From the NCBI GenBank assembly GCA_021776775.1, contig JAJFFE010000252.1, positions 1 to 39,050 of the forward strand: DNA of 39,050 nt. The letters are read 5' to 3'. Under the pieces are notes generated by a model. The model was not told where the DNA came from. It worked only from the letters and a program-made list of their open reading frames with translations, and ran no database searches. The translations under genes and the position numbers were made by a program. Each line of letters opens with the position of its first letter. The stretch's first letter is position 1. Shown in pieces: positions 1-9,633 of this stretch. The DNA is from Planctomycetota bacterium. GTDB taxonomy: Bacteria; Planctomycetota; UBA8108; UBA1146; JAJFFE01.

Positions 1-633
1 GTCAACCCCAATACGATCTTCGTTGATCATTGCGTTCTGTGGGGTAATTCGTCGTCCACCGCAGGCGCGGTTCAACTCGCCATCGCCTCCACGGCGACGA
101 TCGTCAACAGCGTCGCCTGGAACAACGGCCCGACGCCGCTCGACGGACTCGGTCTGTACGAGGTGTCGTACTCCATTGTAGAGGGCGGATTCCCAGGCCT
201 GTCGAACTTCGATACCGATCCACTGTTCGTCGATCCCAGCGGCGGCGACTTCTCATTACTGCCTGGGTCACCCGGCATCGACGCCGGCGACCCGCAGAGC
301 CTGGGCGACGCCGACGGGACGGTCACGGACATCGGCATGTTCTCGGCTACTGATCCCCTCTTCAACCGCGGAGACGTCAACGGCGACAACGCGTTCGACA
401 TCTCCGACCCTGTGGCCACTCTGCAGATTCTCTTCATAGCGGGATCGGAATCACCACTGTGCGCGGCGGCAACGGACGCTAACGACGACGGCTCGCTCGA
501 TGTGAGCGATGCGGTCTTTGGCTTGGCCGCCCTCTTCATTCCGGGTACACCGCCGCTGGCAGCCCCGTTCCCCACGTGCGGCGTCGATTCGAGCCCGTCA
601 ACGCTCGGCTGCGACGAGTATCTCTGCCCCTGA
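1..633 (+). CDS. Secreted parallel beta-helix protein with C-terminal dockerin-like module (5' end outside window)
   Basis: The frame is open from base 1 to the TGA at 631-633, so only the last 210 residues are seen and the N-terminus lies to the left. Short repeats of the form 'VDHCVLWGNSS' and 'IVNSVAWNNG' are typical of right-handed parallel beta-helix proteins. 'DPLFVDPSGGDFSLLPGSPGIDAG' spacing is typical of the choice-of-anchor Q segment that ends such helices. A dockerin-like pair of EF-hand loops follows (RGDVNGDNAFDISD and DANDDGSLDVSD), then a cysteine tail (CGVDSSPSTLGCDEYLCP). Beta-helix proteins of this kind are usually extracellular and often bind or cleave polysaccharide, but no catalytic residues can be assigned here. 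The dockerin suggests attachment to a partner or to the cell surface, which is inference. A 13-bp hairpin follows the stop. Confidence 0.85.
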   Translation, partial: VNPNTIFVDHCVLWGNSSSTAGAVQLAIASTATIVNSVAWNNGPTPLDGLGLYEVSYSIVEGGFPGLSNFDTDPLFVDPSGGDFSLLPGSPGIDAGDPQSLGDADGTVTDIGMFSATDPLFNRGDVNGDNAFDISDPVATLQILFIAGSESPLCAAATDANDDGSLDVSDAVFGLAALFIPGTPPLAAPFPTCGVDSSPSTLGCDEYLCP

Positions 634-1138
634 CTTCGTCTCGGGCTCGAACGGGCCTCTAATCCCGGTCAGCGCTCACGTCGCTCGGATAGGCGACGTG
701 AGTGCGGCCGTCGTCACGGCTCAACGATCCGAACGCATCGCCACGTCCATCGATCGAGTTCCGCGGATCGAACATCCACTTCGCTTGCAGCCCATCAAAG
801 TCGTCCATGATTTGATTCACCAAGAAAAGCGGTCTCTACCGTTTCAACTTCCGGCGTCATGGTCGGCTTTAACACCTGCGCGTTACGTTCGATTTTCTCA
901 CCTGTAGATGTGCCGACCGGGTTTTGGACAACGGACCGCGGCCCTTGAGGGGAGGTATCCAGGGCAAACGCACAGTCCGTATCATTGGCAGATCTACAAA
1001 TGCGCGCAGCGTCTCCTCAGATTTATTCGTTCCCAAGAATTGCAGCCCAGTCTGCTCAGACTGTTGAGGCGCACCGATATCAGCGCGATGGCATCCAGTA
1101 ATGCTGGGTGTTGCCGTTCCATGATAGGAGTTGGACAA
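634..1138. other. Intergenic region, 505 bp
   Basis: Apart from the hairpin at 672-705, no convincing gene is present. The frame upstream of the ATG at 1139 is open back to 908, but its residues are basic and cysteine-rich, with no signal-peptide or domain character, so it is treated as leader. AGGAG at 1126-1130 serves the next gene. No clear promoter was recognised. Confidence 0.5.
672..705 (+). terminator. Hairpin after the beta-helix/dockerin gene
   Basis: Bases 672-684 pair with 693-705 (13 bp including one G-T) around an 8-base loop, 39 bases after the stop codon. No T-run follows, so it may act as a 3'-end stabiliser or a non-canonical terminator. Confidence 0.5.
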
Positions 1139-2773
1139 ATGCACACCACCCTACGTTCTCGAGCGTTCCTCATCGTGGCCTTCGTTGCACTTCTCTTTCC
1201 GGCCCTCGCGAGTGCTCAATTCAAGAGGGGCGATGCAAATGGAGATGGCTGCGTCGACGGCCTCGATGTTGATCTTATCGCTGACACCCTCCTCATCCCT
1301 GGGTTCCCGTCACCGCAATGCATGGACGCCGCCGATACCAACGACGACGGCCTATTCAATATAAGCGACCTGATCTATATCGCCGCTTGGCTCGAGATTC
1401 CGAGTTCTCCCGCCCCCCCCGCACCGGGACCGTTCTATTGTGGTGTCGACCCGACCGACGATGAAGTCGGTTGCGAAGTGTACGAGGGCTGCGGCCCTTG
1501 TCTCCCCGACGTCACCGGAAGCCTCACTGCCGGCGACGCCTCCGCAGTGCCGGGCGCTACCGGAGTTGATCACTTCATCCTGGGCAGCTTCGACTTCGAC
1601 TTACCCGGCTTCTCGGTCGCGATCGACTACGACGAGACGATCATCACAGTCGAAAGCATCGATGCGATCGGAACCGCTACGGAAGACGCGTTCTTCTTCG
1701 GCCCGATGCATAACAATGATCCGGGAGAGGGATGGTTCTTCGTCGGCGCCCTAATGGACGCCATTCCCCCGCTCGACGGTTACATCCCCGCCGGGGACAA
1801 CGTTCCTTTGGTTCATACAAAGTTCTCGGTCAGTAGTTTGGCACCGCTCGAGACAATGAGCACGATCTCGGTCGTCGATAGCATCGGCACTCCGGAGGTC
1901 GCCACCCTGTTCGCCGTCCCCCCGGCCTCGTTGTTCGTTCCCGACATGGTCGCCGGAACCTTCCACGTGACGCTCGGCGTCACCGGCGCAGTCAAAGCCG
2001 GGGATGCCTCGGGTCCTCCAGGAGCGACGAGCGTGGATCACTTCGTTCTCGCGACCTTCGACTACGCGTTACCGGCCTACACGATCGCAGTCGAATATGA
2101 TGAGTCGCTCCTCAATGTCGGCACGATCGATCCCGTGGGCACCGGAGCGGAGTCGGCGGAGTTCTTCAGCGCGCTGCACGACGACGCGATGGGTGAAGGT
2201 TGGTTTTGGGTGGCTGCGCTGATGGATACCTCGCCCCCTATCGACACGTTCATACCGGCTGGAGTCGACGTGCCTCTGATCCACACCACGTTTGCGGTCG
2301 ATGCCGGAGCGCCCCCTGGTACCTTGAGTACCATCTCGGTGGTTCCTAGTGTCGGGAATCCGCCAGTCGATACGCTTTTTGCCGTGCTACCCGGTTTCGT
2401 GTTCGCACCGACGATGCTCTCCGGAACGTTCGAGGTCACCGAAGGCGGACACTTCGTGCGAGGAAACTGCAACGACGACGCCCTCTTCGACATCGGAGAT
2501 CCGATCTTCCTGCTGGACGTCTTGTTCCCCCCAGGAGGGCCGGGCACTGGAGCGATCCCCTCTTGCGAGGACTCGTGCGATGCGAACGACGATGGCGTGA
2601 TCGATATCGCGCATCCCATCTCTATGCTGACCGCGCTGTTCCCGACCATGGGCTTGATGCCGCTACCGCCCCCGGGGCCCGGCGTCCCGCCGATCAACTC
2701 AGGGGACTGCGGACCTGATACACCTGAGGATGACGCGTTGGATTGTGACCCGGGCTCGACACTCTGCCTCTGA
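1139..2773 (+). CDS. Secreted protein: dockerin - two cohesin-like repeats - dockerin
   Basis: A 544-residue protein. The ATG at 1139 is chosen because AGGAG (1126-1130) lies 8 bases upstream and the product then begins with a clear signal peptide (residues 1-26, ending ALASA). A dockerin-like module covers about 28-118, with loops DANGDGCVDGLD and DTNDDGLFNISD and a CGVDPTDDEVGC...C tail. Two tandem beta-sandwich repeats follow at about 125-279 and 281-433. Their matching landmarks include AGDAS..PGAT..DHF, a YDE strand, GEGWF and IPAG..VPL.HT.F. These match the general look of cohesin domains. A second dockerin-like module spans 438-544; its second loop has His at the last Ca-ligand position (DANDDGVIDIAH). 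In classical cellulosomes cohesins and dockerins sit on different partners, so having both in one chain is notable. The cohesin assignment is inference from pattern. No enzyme domain is seen. Confidence 0.85.
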   Translation: MHTTLRSRAFLIVAFVALLFPALASAQFKRGDANGDGCVDGLDVDLIADTLLIPGFPSPQCMDAADTNDDGLFNISDLIYIAAWLEIPSSPAPPAPGPFYCGVDPTDDEVGCEVYEGCGPCLPDVTGSLTAGDASAVPGATGVDHFILGSFDFDLPGFSVAIDYDETIITVESIDAIGTATEDAFFFGPMHNNDPGEGWFFVGALMDAIPPLDGYIPAGDNVPLVHTKFSVSSLAPLETMSTISVVDSIGTPEVATLFAVPPASLFVPDMVAGTFHVTLGVTGAVKAGDASGPPGATSVDHFVLATFDYALPAYTIAVEYDESLLNVGTIDPVGTGAESAEFFSALHDDAMGEGWFWVAALMDTSPPIDTFIPAGVDVPLIHTTFAVDAGAPPGTLSTISVVPSVGNPPVDTLFAVLPGFVFAPTMLSGTFEVTEGGHFVRGNCNDDALFDIGDPIFLLDVLFPPGGPGTGAIPSCEDSCDANDDGVIDIAHPISMLTALFPTMGLMPLPPPGPGVPPINSGDCGPDTPEDDALDCDPGSTLCL

Positions 2774-2784
2774 GTCGCTCGTCA

Positions 2785-2824
2785 GATCAACAGGGCACGC
2801 CTTTGCCGGCGGGCTCTGTTGATC
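2785..2824. terminator. Hairpin between convergent genes
   Basis: Bases 2785-2796 pair with 2813-2824 (12 bp with one G-T), 12 bases after the stop of the dockerin/cohesin-like gene and about 50 bases past the end of the convergent sigma-factor gene. No T-tract is present on either side. Its position suggests a shared terminator. Confidence 0.55.
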
Positions 2825-2875
2825 GCCTCCCGACCGAGTTCACGCCTATCCCGGACTATCCCCGACTACAAGTCT

Positions 2876-3472
2876 CTACTTGTTCCGATCTACGCTCGTG
2901 CCGCATCGAGTAACAACCGCCGTCCTCGTCAGCTCGCCTTTCAACCACTCCTTTGCGTCGCGCCAATCGGTGTCGGCGGTCCTCGGGGCACACCTCAATA
3001 TTTGCGCCGTCTCCAGAATCGTCATCCCGCCAAAGAAGTGAAGATCGACGACTCGTGCCTTTCGAGGGAACTCGACATGCAACCGATGCAGAGCTTCGTC
3101 GAGGGCAAGCAGGTCGAGGTCCGGCGGGCTGACCGCCTTCAATTCATCCTCGAGTGGGACGCGCTTTCGATCGCCACCCGAACGCGGGCTCCTCCTTCGG
3201 CGAGCAGCCTCGACGAGAATCTGCCTCATCGCTCGGGAAGCAGCGAAGAAGAAGTGGGCGCGATTCTTCCACGTCTCATTCCGCAACCGCAGGAAGGACT
3301 CGTGAACCAATGCCGTGGGTGTCAGGCTATGACCGGGCGACTCTCGAGAGAGATGCCTGCGCGCTACTGCTCGAAGCTCTTCATAAGCGCGCGCGAATAA
3401 CTCCTCGCGCACCCCCGGGGCGCGGACCCGATCGATATCGATGAGTTGGGTAATACTTCGCTGACTCGACAC
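2876..3472 (-). CDS. ECF RNA polymerase sigma factor, TIGR02999-like (orphan)
   Basis: A 198-residue sigma-70 family protein. Region 2 is recognised by EELRAVARRHLSRE, the family signature TALVHESFLRL and NRAHFFFAASRAMRQILVE. Region 4 is the helix-turn-helix around FFGGMTILETAQILRC. It would direct RNA polymerase to a dedicated promoter set. The start is the GTG at 3472: GGAGG (3478-3482 on the plus strand) lies 5 bases upstream and gives the usual family length. The in-frame ATG at 3553 and TTG at 3574 lack a ribosome site. Unlike the other two ECF genes here, no kinase gene follows; downstream is the convergent dockerin gene. Divergently upstream is the RHS gene. No anti-sigma gene is adjacent. 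Confidence 0.88.
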   Translation of the reverse strand: MSSQRSITQLIDIDRVRAPGVREELFARAYEELRAVARRHLSRESPGHSLTPTALVHESFLRLRNETWKNRAHFFFAASRAMRQILVEAARRRRSPRSGGDRKRVPLEDELKAVSPPDLDLLALDEALHRLHVEFPRKARVVDLHFFGGMTILETAQILRCAPRTADTDWRDAKEWLKGELTRTAVVTRCGTSVDRNK

Positions 3473-4049
3473 CAGATCCTCCGTTTCTTTCGGAAGAGTT
3501 GGAGTCAGATTTTCACCCCCCTGTCTACCGCGATCAAGCAGCGACCGTGGCATGAGGCAAACGTTAATGCGCAACGAAGCTCGAGCAGCACTTCATCCTG
3601 GGCGTTCGCGACCTCAGGGTTGGCAGAACCCGATTCGATCGAGCTGATCCATTTCTAATTTGCTCGGGTGACGGTCGAGCAGAAGGTAGCCACGCAGGCT
3701 GCGCTTCCCGCGAATATGTGCGTTGCTCCTTCTTGAAGACCCGGCCAACCAGAGACCCCTGTCGACTGCCGCGTCGCGTCTTGGGCCAAACCATGGCACG
3801 GCACGAAAATCACAGCCTTTGTTCCGTTGATCGTTCCTCGAATGGTCCTCTGCTGCAAATCACTGGGCACGATTAGCGCCCTTTCGGGCGCGGGACGACT
3901 CCGCTTGAAGAATGCTCGTCTCCAAAAACTCTGGCGCATTCGCCCCAAGTCCTCGCATGGGGTTTGGGCAGGACGCCACGGGTCATTGCGTTCACGTCCC
4001 ACCCCATCAAGAAGCAAGATCGACACTAGTAGCCAAGGGAACGATGACG
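3473..4049. other. Divergent intergenic region, 577 bp
   Basis: It lies between the minus-strand sigma-factor gene and the plus-strand RHS gene. Several overlapping ORFs exist on both strands but none has a recognisable domain or consistent composition. It holds a small GC hairpin (GCGCCC at 3876-3881, GGGCGC at 3886-3891) and the bipartite element at 3931-3959. The rest is unexplained. Confidence 0.5.
3931..3959 (+). promoter_or_regulatory. Bipartite element, copy 1 (candidate ECF-type promoter)
   Basis: CTGGCGC (3931-3937), one base, TT, six bases, AA, one base, then TCCTCGCATG (3950-3959). The same blocks with exactly the same spacing recur at 13424-13452. The layout of two conserved blocks separated by a variable stretch resembles a -35/-10 pair. 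It ends 90 bases before the RHS start. The function is inferred. Confidence 0.45.
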
Positions 4050-7000
4050 ATGAACTGGAAACTCAGACAGTGCTTCAGCATTTCGCGGTGGGTGGCGTTG
4101 CCGTGGGTCGCAGTGCTCGCGATATCCGGTGCGCTAGAAGCGCGACAAGGAGGATGCGACGGCGCTGGCGACGAATGCGACGTCTCCAGTGCGTGCACGA
4201 CCTCGTGGTTCGACCCGTATCACCGAGAGATCATCCACCCACCTGAAGTCGGCGAGTTTCGAACGCCGGAAGATGAGATCTTCCACGCGTTGACGATTGG
4301 AGTGGTTACCGAAGTCTTCGATCCCGATCCCGACGCGCCGACGATCTCCGAACAGGTTGCGGTTCCGACCAACGGGTACGTCATCCTCGAGCCCGCCGGC
4401 CCCGGCATCGGATTCGAAGACGGGACTATCGACGACGACGAGCCGGGAGGCGAAGCTCCGGAAGCACTCACCCTCGCCCCGCCTCCCCCGACTCCGCACG
4501 GTGTGTTGGGCTTGGGCCTCTCCAGCCCCGGGCGCCGCAGTGGATACCGATTCGACATGCTGCCCGGCGAGACGGGCACCGTTGTCCGCCCCGGCACGAA
4601 CAACAAGAACCGCTTTGTCGCCCTGGGTGTGACGACGTCCGGGGAGGCGACCGGCGGCTATCACGTGCTGTTTCCTTCGGGGACGCGCGCGATTTTCGAA
4701 CCGACGGGGACGACCCGTCTCAACGGAGATCGTGTCTATCGACTAGCGTCGGTCTCCGACGGTCACGGCAACACGACAACGTACACTTACGTCAGCCCAA
4801 CCAGCGAACAGCTTCGATCGCGGGTGTTTCCAACCGGTTTCCAGCAGGTCTTCTCGTACGCGCCGTCATGGACCGCGCTCGGCGTCGAGATTCGCTACTA
4901 TCCCGCAGGCGTCGATCCGGACCTGTTCCCCGACGCCGATCTCCCCGAATGTCGCTGGGGCCTGGAGTTCGACGCAACCTCGGGAGGGCTTCCGTTCGAA
5001 GGCGCCCAACTCGCCCGGGTCTACGAGCCGGCCACTGCGTTCGTAGCGGATGCGCTCCCGGGCCAGCTCCACGACCTCTCCACCAATCAGTTTGGCCACC
5101 GGGTTCGCGAGTTCCACTACACAGGGCCCGGCGATCCGGTCTATCAACTGCGGGGTCACCGACTCCTCGACGAAGTCCGCGAGTATCGTGCGAGCAGCCT
5201 CGGCGGCAACGCGATCTCCGGCACGCTCAGTGTCGTGAAGACGATCTACTACTCGATCATGGGGAACGCGGTCCGCGCTGACTCGTACACCGACGGATAC
5301 GGTGAGCTCTTCGTGCTGAACTATCCGGATGACACGAGCGCACACCGATTGGACCCGAACGGAACACGGCACGAGTTCACATTCGATCACGAGCGACGCA
5401 CGACGCAGATGCGGATTGTCCCCACCGATGATGCGCAGGGCCGTCCTCGAACCTACGATCCTGAGAACATGGCGCTGCCGATCCCGGCCAGCGCCTCCGA
5501 GCCTCCGCATCGAACCTTGCTGTACGAGTACGACGATCAAAACTGTGATTGCGGCAAGCTCAGTAAGTTGACCTTCCCGAGCGGTCGCACGATCCGCCTG
5601 GAATGGGATCCCGAGTCCGGGCGCATCACGAAGCGCATTGAGCCGAACCCCGCCGACGGCGGAGAGACGGACGTCGAGTACAGCTGGCTGTGGTCGGAGC
5701 GCCCGACGAGCTACGACAGCAATCCTCTTCTCCACCGTGCGACCGTTCTCGAACAGGTCGTGCTTCCCGGCACCGCCGGCGCTCCCGCCTTGGTCTGGGA
5801 CGCGACGTACTCTTTCGTACCTCGCGCGGATGGCTTGGGCGATCAGGTCTCGGCAATCTCGGTAAAGTCGTCGGACTTCGAACTCGTCGATGAGTCAACG
5901 ACAGCGATCACGTACGGAATGTCGTTTGGTGCCAACGGAGAGCTGCTCCTCTTCACGGACGAAGACCGCATCCAAACTCAGTACGAGTACTGGCCGAACA
6001 TGCTCCTGAAGCGAATTCGGAAGGGAACGACGGGCGTCGATCCCATCACGACGTTCTTCGACCGTGATCCGACTCTCGGCTACGTCACGCAGGCGATCTA
6101 CGAAGAGGAGTCTGGCGACCCGCTCACCATCGGATTCACGTTCGACGCGCTCGGCCAAATCACGTCTCGTTACGCCGTCGTCGATGGCGTCCCTCACTCC
6201 GACGCGCTCTTCTTCGATCGCTGGGGCAACGAAGCGGTCGCGCTGAAGGAGAACCGGAACTCGTCCGGACAGTTCATCGGTCGATCGCACCTTCGAACCG
6301 ACTCGAGGTACGACGGGGGCCGCCTCCTGCACGTTCTGACGGATCGTCGCCGGCTCGACGCGGACGATCTCGGACCGTTGGCAAACGACCCCGCCGCGCG
6401 CATGCTCCTCGCTGAGTACAGCTACGACGCCGTCGGAGGATTGACCTCCGTCGTTCTTCCCAACGGGGCGACTCGAAGGGTCAAGCACGACGGCTACGGC
6501 ATCCTCTACAAGTCATGGGTGGAGAACGTCACGACCACGGGAGCGGAAACACGACTCTTCTCCAAGAACTTCGTCGACGAAGACGGCGCGGTCGTCGGGG
6601 TCTTCGAGGGAGACGCCAGTCTTCCTCTCATGACCGAGTACGTCAGAAGCGCGTCAGGGCACGTCATCGAGATCATAGAGCCCACCGCCCCTCAGGCGCC
6701 GGAAGGCTATAGCGGCTCCCTCGGCGGCTCGAGCCGACGGGCGACGTACGACGAGCGCGGTAACCGCGTCCTACTCGAGACCTTCGACTCCGCCGACACA
6801 CTGCTCGCACGGGAGGCGTTCATCCGCGACGCACTCGGACGCGTGATGGAGCAGCGCAGCGACGCGATCGGATCGGGCACGTCCCATGTGTGGTGGACGC
6901 AGAGCCTCTACCGCGGTCTCACCCAAGTCGAACGAACGTCGACTCCGATCAGCACGCACCGCCGCGTCTTCGACGACGCGGGTCGCGTGCGGCAACTTGT

Positions 7001-9617
7001 ACGCGAATCTGCCCCGACGGACCGAACGGTCGACATTGCGTACGAGAGTGGCAGCCTTCAGTACTCACGCGTGGAACGCACCGAGAACGTCGAAGCTCTG
7101 AACGGAGCGATTCAACAACACACCTACGTCAACGAGTACGAGTGGGACGCCCTCCGACGACTTCGCCGATTCGAGCGGCTCGGTCGCGACGGACTCGAGA
7201 CAGCGCAGGTCACGGAATTCGACTACTACACGAACAATCAAACCGAACGGATTCGAGCGTTCCGAGGCTCGAGCGACGTCCGTGTCACCCGCTTCATGCC
7301 AGACGCGTTGGGGCGACTCCGCGAGCGAACAGTCGCCGACGGATCGGCGTCCGAGATTCAGATGCGGACTGAGTTCTTCGATTGGAACGCCGGCGAAGCT
7401 CGCGAGAGTCGCATTGAACTCAACGACGGTGAGGACAACCTCACTCGCTACACGTACGACTTTGCGGGTCGTCCGGTCGTCGTCGAGCGACCCCGCGAAC
7501 CGTGGCTGCCCGCGACCGCGCACCGCTCGGTACGAGAGTACGACGCAGCGTCGCGAGTGGAGTCGGAACTCGACGGCGACGGCACGCTCCAGCTGTTGCA
7601 CTACGACGGCGCGGGTCGACTCTTGGTGCGCGAAAATCCTGACGTCCTCGACAACCCGTTCGTCGCCAATACGGTGACTCGGGAAGTGCTCGAGCGCGAT
7701 GGACTCGGCAACGTCACGCGCGGCGTCTCTTACTTCGGCCCGCTCGGTCCAGTCATGGTGAAGTCGAGCGAAGTCGAGATCGAAATCGACAGCTTGGGGC
7801 GACGCCATCGCGAGTCCTACCGATACCTCGGGCTCGGAGCGTTCCAGGATGTCACGCGCACCTACGATCCAACCACGGTCCGCTACCGCGACTCACTCGA
7901 CTACGGTGCAGGAGGGACCGAAGTCCGCTTTGAACGCGACTCCGTCTCATCTCAGCTGAGGTCTATGACGTGGACTCGTCCCGGCGGTAGTGAAGAGCTT
8001 CTCGCCGAGTACGGACACGCGGGCAACTTCGCGAGCTGGCGAACGCTCCACTACGACGTGGCCGAAGGCAAACGGGGTGAGACCGAATACGAGTTCGACG
8101 GATTTGGACGCCTCAGCTCCATGAAGGAACGTCTTGGGGGTACAGGCGACACCATCGCGGATGCGTCCTTCGAGTTTGACGCGTGGTCCAACTTGAGTAA
8201 GCACCAGTATCCCAAACAGGGAGCAACTCCAAACGTCATCCCCGCAGGAGACCGGTTCGAGTACGACGAGGCGAATCGGCTGAGCCGCGCGTATCTCGGC
8301 GTGGACGCGGCGGACATCGACGATCTCGCTCTCGATCCCGAGCAGACGCAGTACCTCCGAGCGCTCACGTACGGGACGTACGACAACGGGACGGATCCGT
8401 ACAACGCCAACGGGCTCGACGACGCTGGCAACCGCCGAGATGTCGTCGCGCAAGACGGCCCGGGCGCGCCACGTGTCACCGAGTCGTTCCTGGCCACCGC
8501 GAACCGCTACCAGGACGTGAATGGAGTCACGCAGTGGCACGACGGTCGGGGGAACCTCCTGTCCAGCGACGCCACAGATCACGTCTACCTGTACGACTTC
8601 CGCAACCGGTTGGCAGAAGTGCGCAACGCTGCAGGACTGACCGTCGCGCTCTACTTCTACGACGCCTTCGGTCGTCGCGTCATCCGTGCACTCACCGACT
8701 CCGCGACACTACAGATGACGATCTACACGTCGGCCTACGCCGGCATGCAAGAGGTTCGGGAGTCTACATTCTCTCTCGTCGACTTCACCAACACCCCGCA
8801 CCGTGAGTTCGTCTGGGGCTCTCGCCTCGGTGAGCTGATCGCTTTTCGGAAATCGGACTCCTCCGGTGGCTGGAAGAGCTACTTCGTCCACACGGGTTGG
8901 CACGACTCGGTCACGACGGTCGTCGACGAGAATGGCGACGTTCAAGAGCGCGTCGAGTACACGCCGTTCGGAACGGCAAGCTACTTCGCGGCGGACGGGA
9001 CGCCCCTCGGAACCGAGTCGTCGATCGGCAATCCGTACGGGTGGAAGGGGGCGCGGCACGATTCGGAAACGGGTCTGGTCTTCATGCGTCACCGTCACTA
9101 CTCGCCCGAGAGCGGCCGGTTCGTGGCGATCGATCCGATCGGCGTCTGGGGAGACGCCGTCAACCTCGGCAACGGCTACACCTACGGCGCGAACTCGCCA
9201 CTTCTTTTCATCGACCCGACCGGAACGATCGGCGGCTGGTGTGTCGCCATCGTCGCCGTGGTGATCGTCGTCGCCGTGGCCATACTCCTCTCGCCACCTC
9301 CTCCGGCTCCACCGGTGACCCTCGACGACGACGACGACAATCCAATGCCCGAGCCGCCCGGCGACCCGGAGGAGCCACCGGAACCGGACCCGCTCGTCGA
9401 AGAGAGGCCTCTCAGGGTGGAAGTCATTCCGGATCCGCCGGCAGACGAGGAAAGTGACGAGGAAGATGAGAACGAAGAGGACGACCCTCTTCCAGACTTC
9501 GATCGAGGCATCCCATTCGTGCCCCTCGAATGGTGTTTCGAACTGAATGGAGTCGAACTCCGGATCTGTGGATACGTGATCCCCATCGATCCCGTCCGCA
9601 CTCCTGAGCGTCGCTAG
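4050..9617 (+). CDS. Large RHS/YD-repeat surface protein with transmembrane, acidic C-terminal tail
   Basis: An 1855-residue protein. The ATG at 4050 is preferred because AAGGGA (4035-4040) is 9 bases upstream; the ATG at 4044 is only 3 bases away. A signal peptide covers about residues 1-31. A short N-terminal region has several cysteines, then long arrays of YD-type repeats (patterns such as YEYDDQN, YSYDAVGG, YEFDGFGRL, YLYDFRNRL) follow. The RHS-associated core lies near residue 1680, with RHYSPESGRFVAIDPIG and NGYTYGANSPLLFIDPTG. RHS proteins form a hollow beta shell that usually carries a variable C-terminal toxin. Here the tail is different: a hydrophobic helix at about 1729-1749, a Pro/Asp/Glu-rich linker, and a short end with two cysteines (CFELNGVELRICGYVIP). 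No toxin fold or downstream immunity gene is seen. The next gene is convergent. It may be a membrane-anchored or cell-wall protein. Confidence 0.92.
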   Translation: MNWKLRQCFSISRWVALPWVAVLAISGALEARQGGCDGAGDECDVSSACTTSWFDPYHREIIHPPEVGEFRTPEDEIFHALTIGVVTEVFDPDPDAPTISEQVAVPTNGYVILEPAGPGIGFEDGTIDDDEPGGEAPEALTLAPPPPTPHGVLGLGLSSPGRRSGYRFDMLPGETGTVVRPGTNNKNRFVALGVTTSGEATGGYHVLFPSGTRAIFEPTGTTRLNGDRVYRLASVSDGHGNTTTYTYVSPTSEQLRSRVFPTGFQQVFSYAPSWTALGVEIRYYPAGVDPDLFPDADLPECRWGLEFDATSGGLPFEGAQLARVYEPATAFVADALPGQLHDLSTNQFGHRVREFHYTGPGDPVYQLRGHRLLDEVREYRASSLGGNAISGTLSVVKTIYYSIMGNAVRADSYTDGYGELFVLNYPDDTSAHRLDPNGTRHEFTFDHERRTTQMRIVPTDDAQGRPRTYDPENMALPIPASASEPPHRTLLYEYDDQNCDCGKLSKLTFPSGRTIRLEWDPESGRITKRIEPNPADGGETDVEYSWLWSERPTSYDSNPLLHRATVLEQVVLPGTAGAPALVWDATYSFVPRADGLGDQVSAISVKSSDFELVDESTTAITYGMSFGANGELLLFTDEDRIQTQYEYWPNMLLKRIRKGTTGVDPITTFFDRDPTLGYVTQAIYEEESGDPLTIGFTFDALGQITSRYAVVDGVPHSDALFFDRWGNEAVALKENRNSSGQFIGRSHLRTDSRYDGGRLLHVLTDRRRLDADDLGPLANDPAARMLLAEYSYDAVGGLTSVVLPNGATRRVKHDGYGILYKSWVENVTTTGAETRLFSKNFVDEDGAVVGVFEGDASLPLMTEYVRSASGHVIEIIEPTAPQAPEGYSGSLGGSSRRATYDERGNRVLLETFDSADTLLAREAFIRDALGRVMEQRSDAIGSGTSHVWWTQSLYRGLTQVERTSTPISTHRRVFDDAGRVRQLVRESAPTDRTVDIAYESGSLQYSRVERTENVEALNGAIQQHTYVNEYEWDALRRLRRFERLGRDGLETAQVTEFDYYTNNQTERIRAFRGSSDVRVTRFMPDALGRLRERTVADGSASEIQMRTEFFDWNAGEARESRIELNDGEDNLTRYTYDFAGRPVVVERPREPWLPATAHRSVREYDAASRVESELDGDGTLQLLHYDGAGRLLVRENPDVLDNPFVANTVTREVLERDGLGNVTRGVSYFGPLGPVMVKSSEVEIEIDSLGRRHRESYRYLGLGAFQDVTRTYDPTTVRYRDSLDYGAGGTEVRFERDSVSSQLRSMTWTRPGGSEELLAEYGHAGNFASWRTLHYDVAEGKRGETEYEFDGFGRLSSMKERLGGTGDTIADASFEFDAWSNLSKHQYPKQGATPNVIPAGDRFEYDEANRLSRAYLGVDAADIDDLALDPEQTQYLRALTYGTYDNGTDPYNANGLDDAGNRRDVVAQDGPGAPRVTESFLATANRYQDVNGVTQWHDGRGNLLSSDATDHVYLYDFRNRLAEVRNAAGLTVALYFYDAFGRRVIRALTDSATLQMTIYTSAYAGMQEVRESTFSLVDFTNTPHREFVWGSRLGELIAFRKSDSSGGWKSYFVHTGWHDSVTTVVDENGDVQERVEYTPFGTASYFAADGTPLGTESSIGNPYGWKGARHDSETGLVFMRHRHYSPESGRFVAIDPIGVWGDAVNLGNGYTYGANSPLLFIDPTGTIGGWCVAIVAVVIVVAVAILLSPPPPAPPVTLDDDDDNPMPEPPGDPEEPPEPDPLVEERPLRVEVIPDPPADEESDEEDENEEDDPLPDFDRGIPFVPLEWCFELNGVELRICGYVIPIDPVRTPERR

Positions 9618-9633
9618 CGTCGACATTGACAGA

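Noticed and set aside
908..1138. 77-codon upstream extension of the dockerin/cohesin-like gene
   Set aside because: The signal peptide and ribosome site place the start at 1139; the extension has no protein-like features.
3655..4026. 123-codon minus-strand frame in the ECF/RHS intergenic region
   Set aside because: No domain, no ribosome site; covers the conserved bipartite element, which is more likely regulatory.
8709..9626. 305-codon minus-strand frame
   Set aside because: Antisense shadow of the RHS core and tail; no ribosome site or domain.
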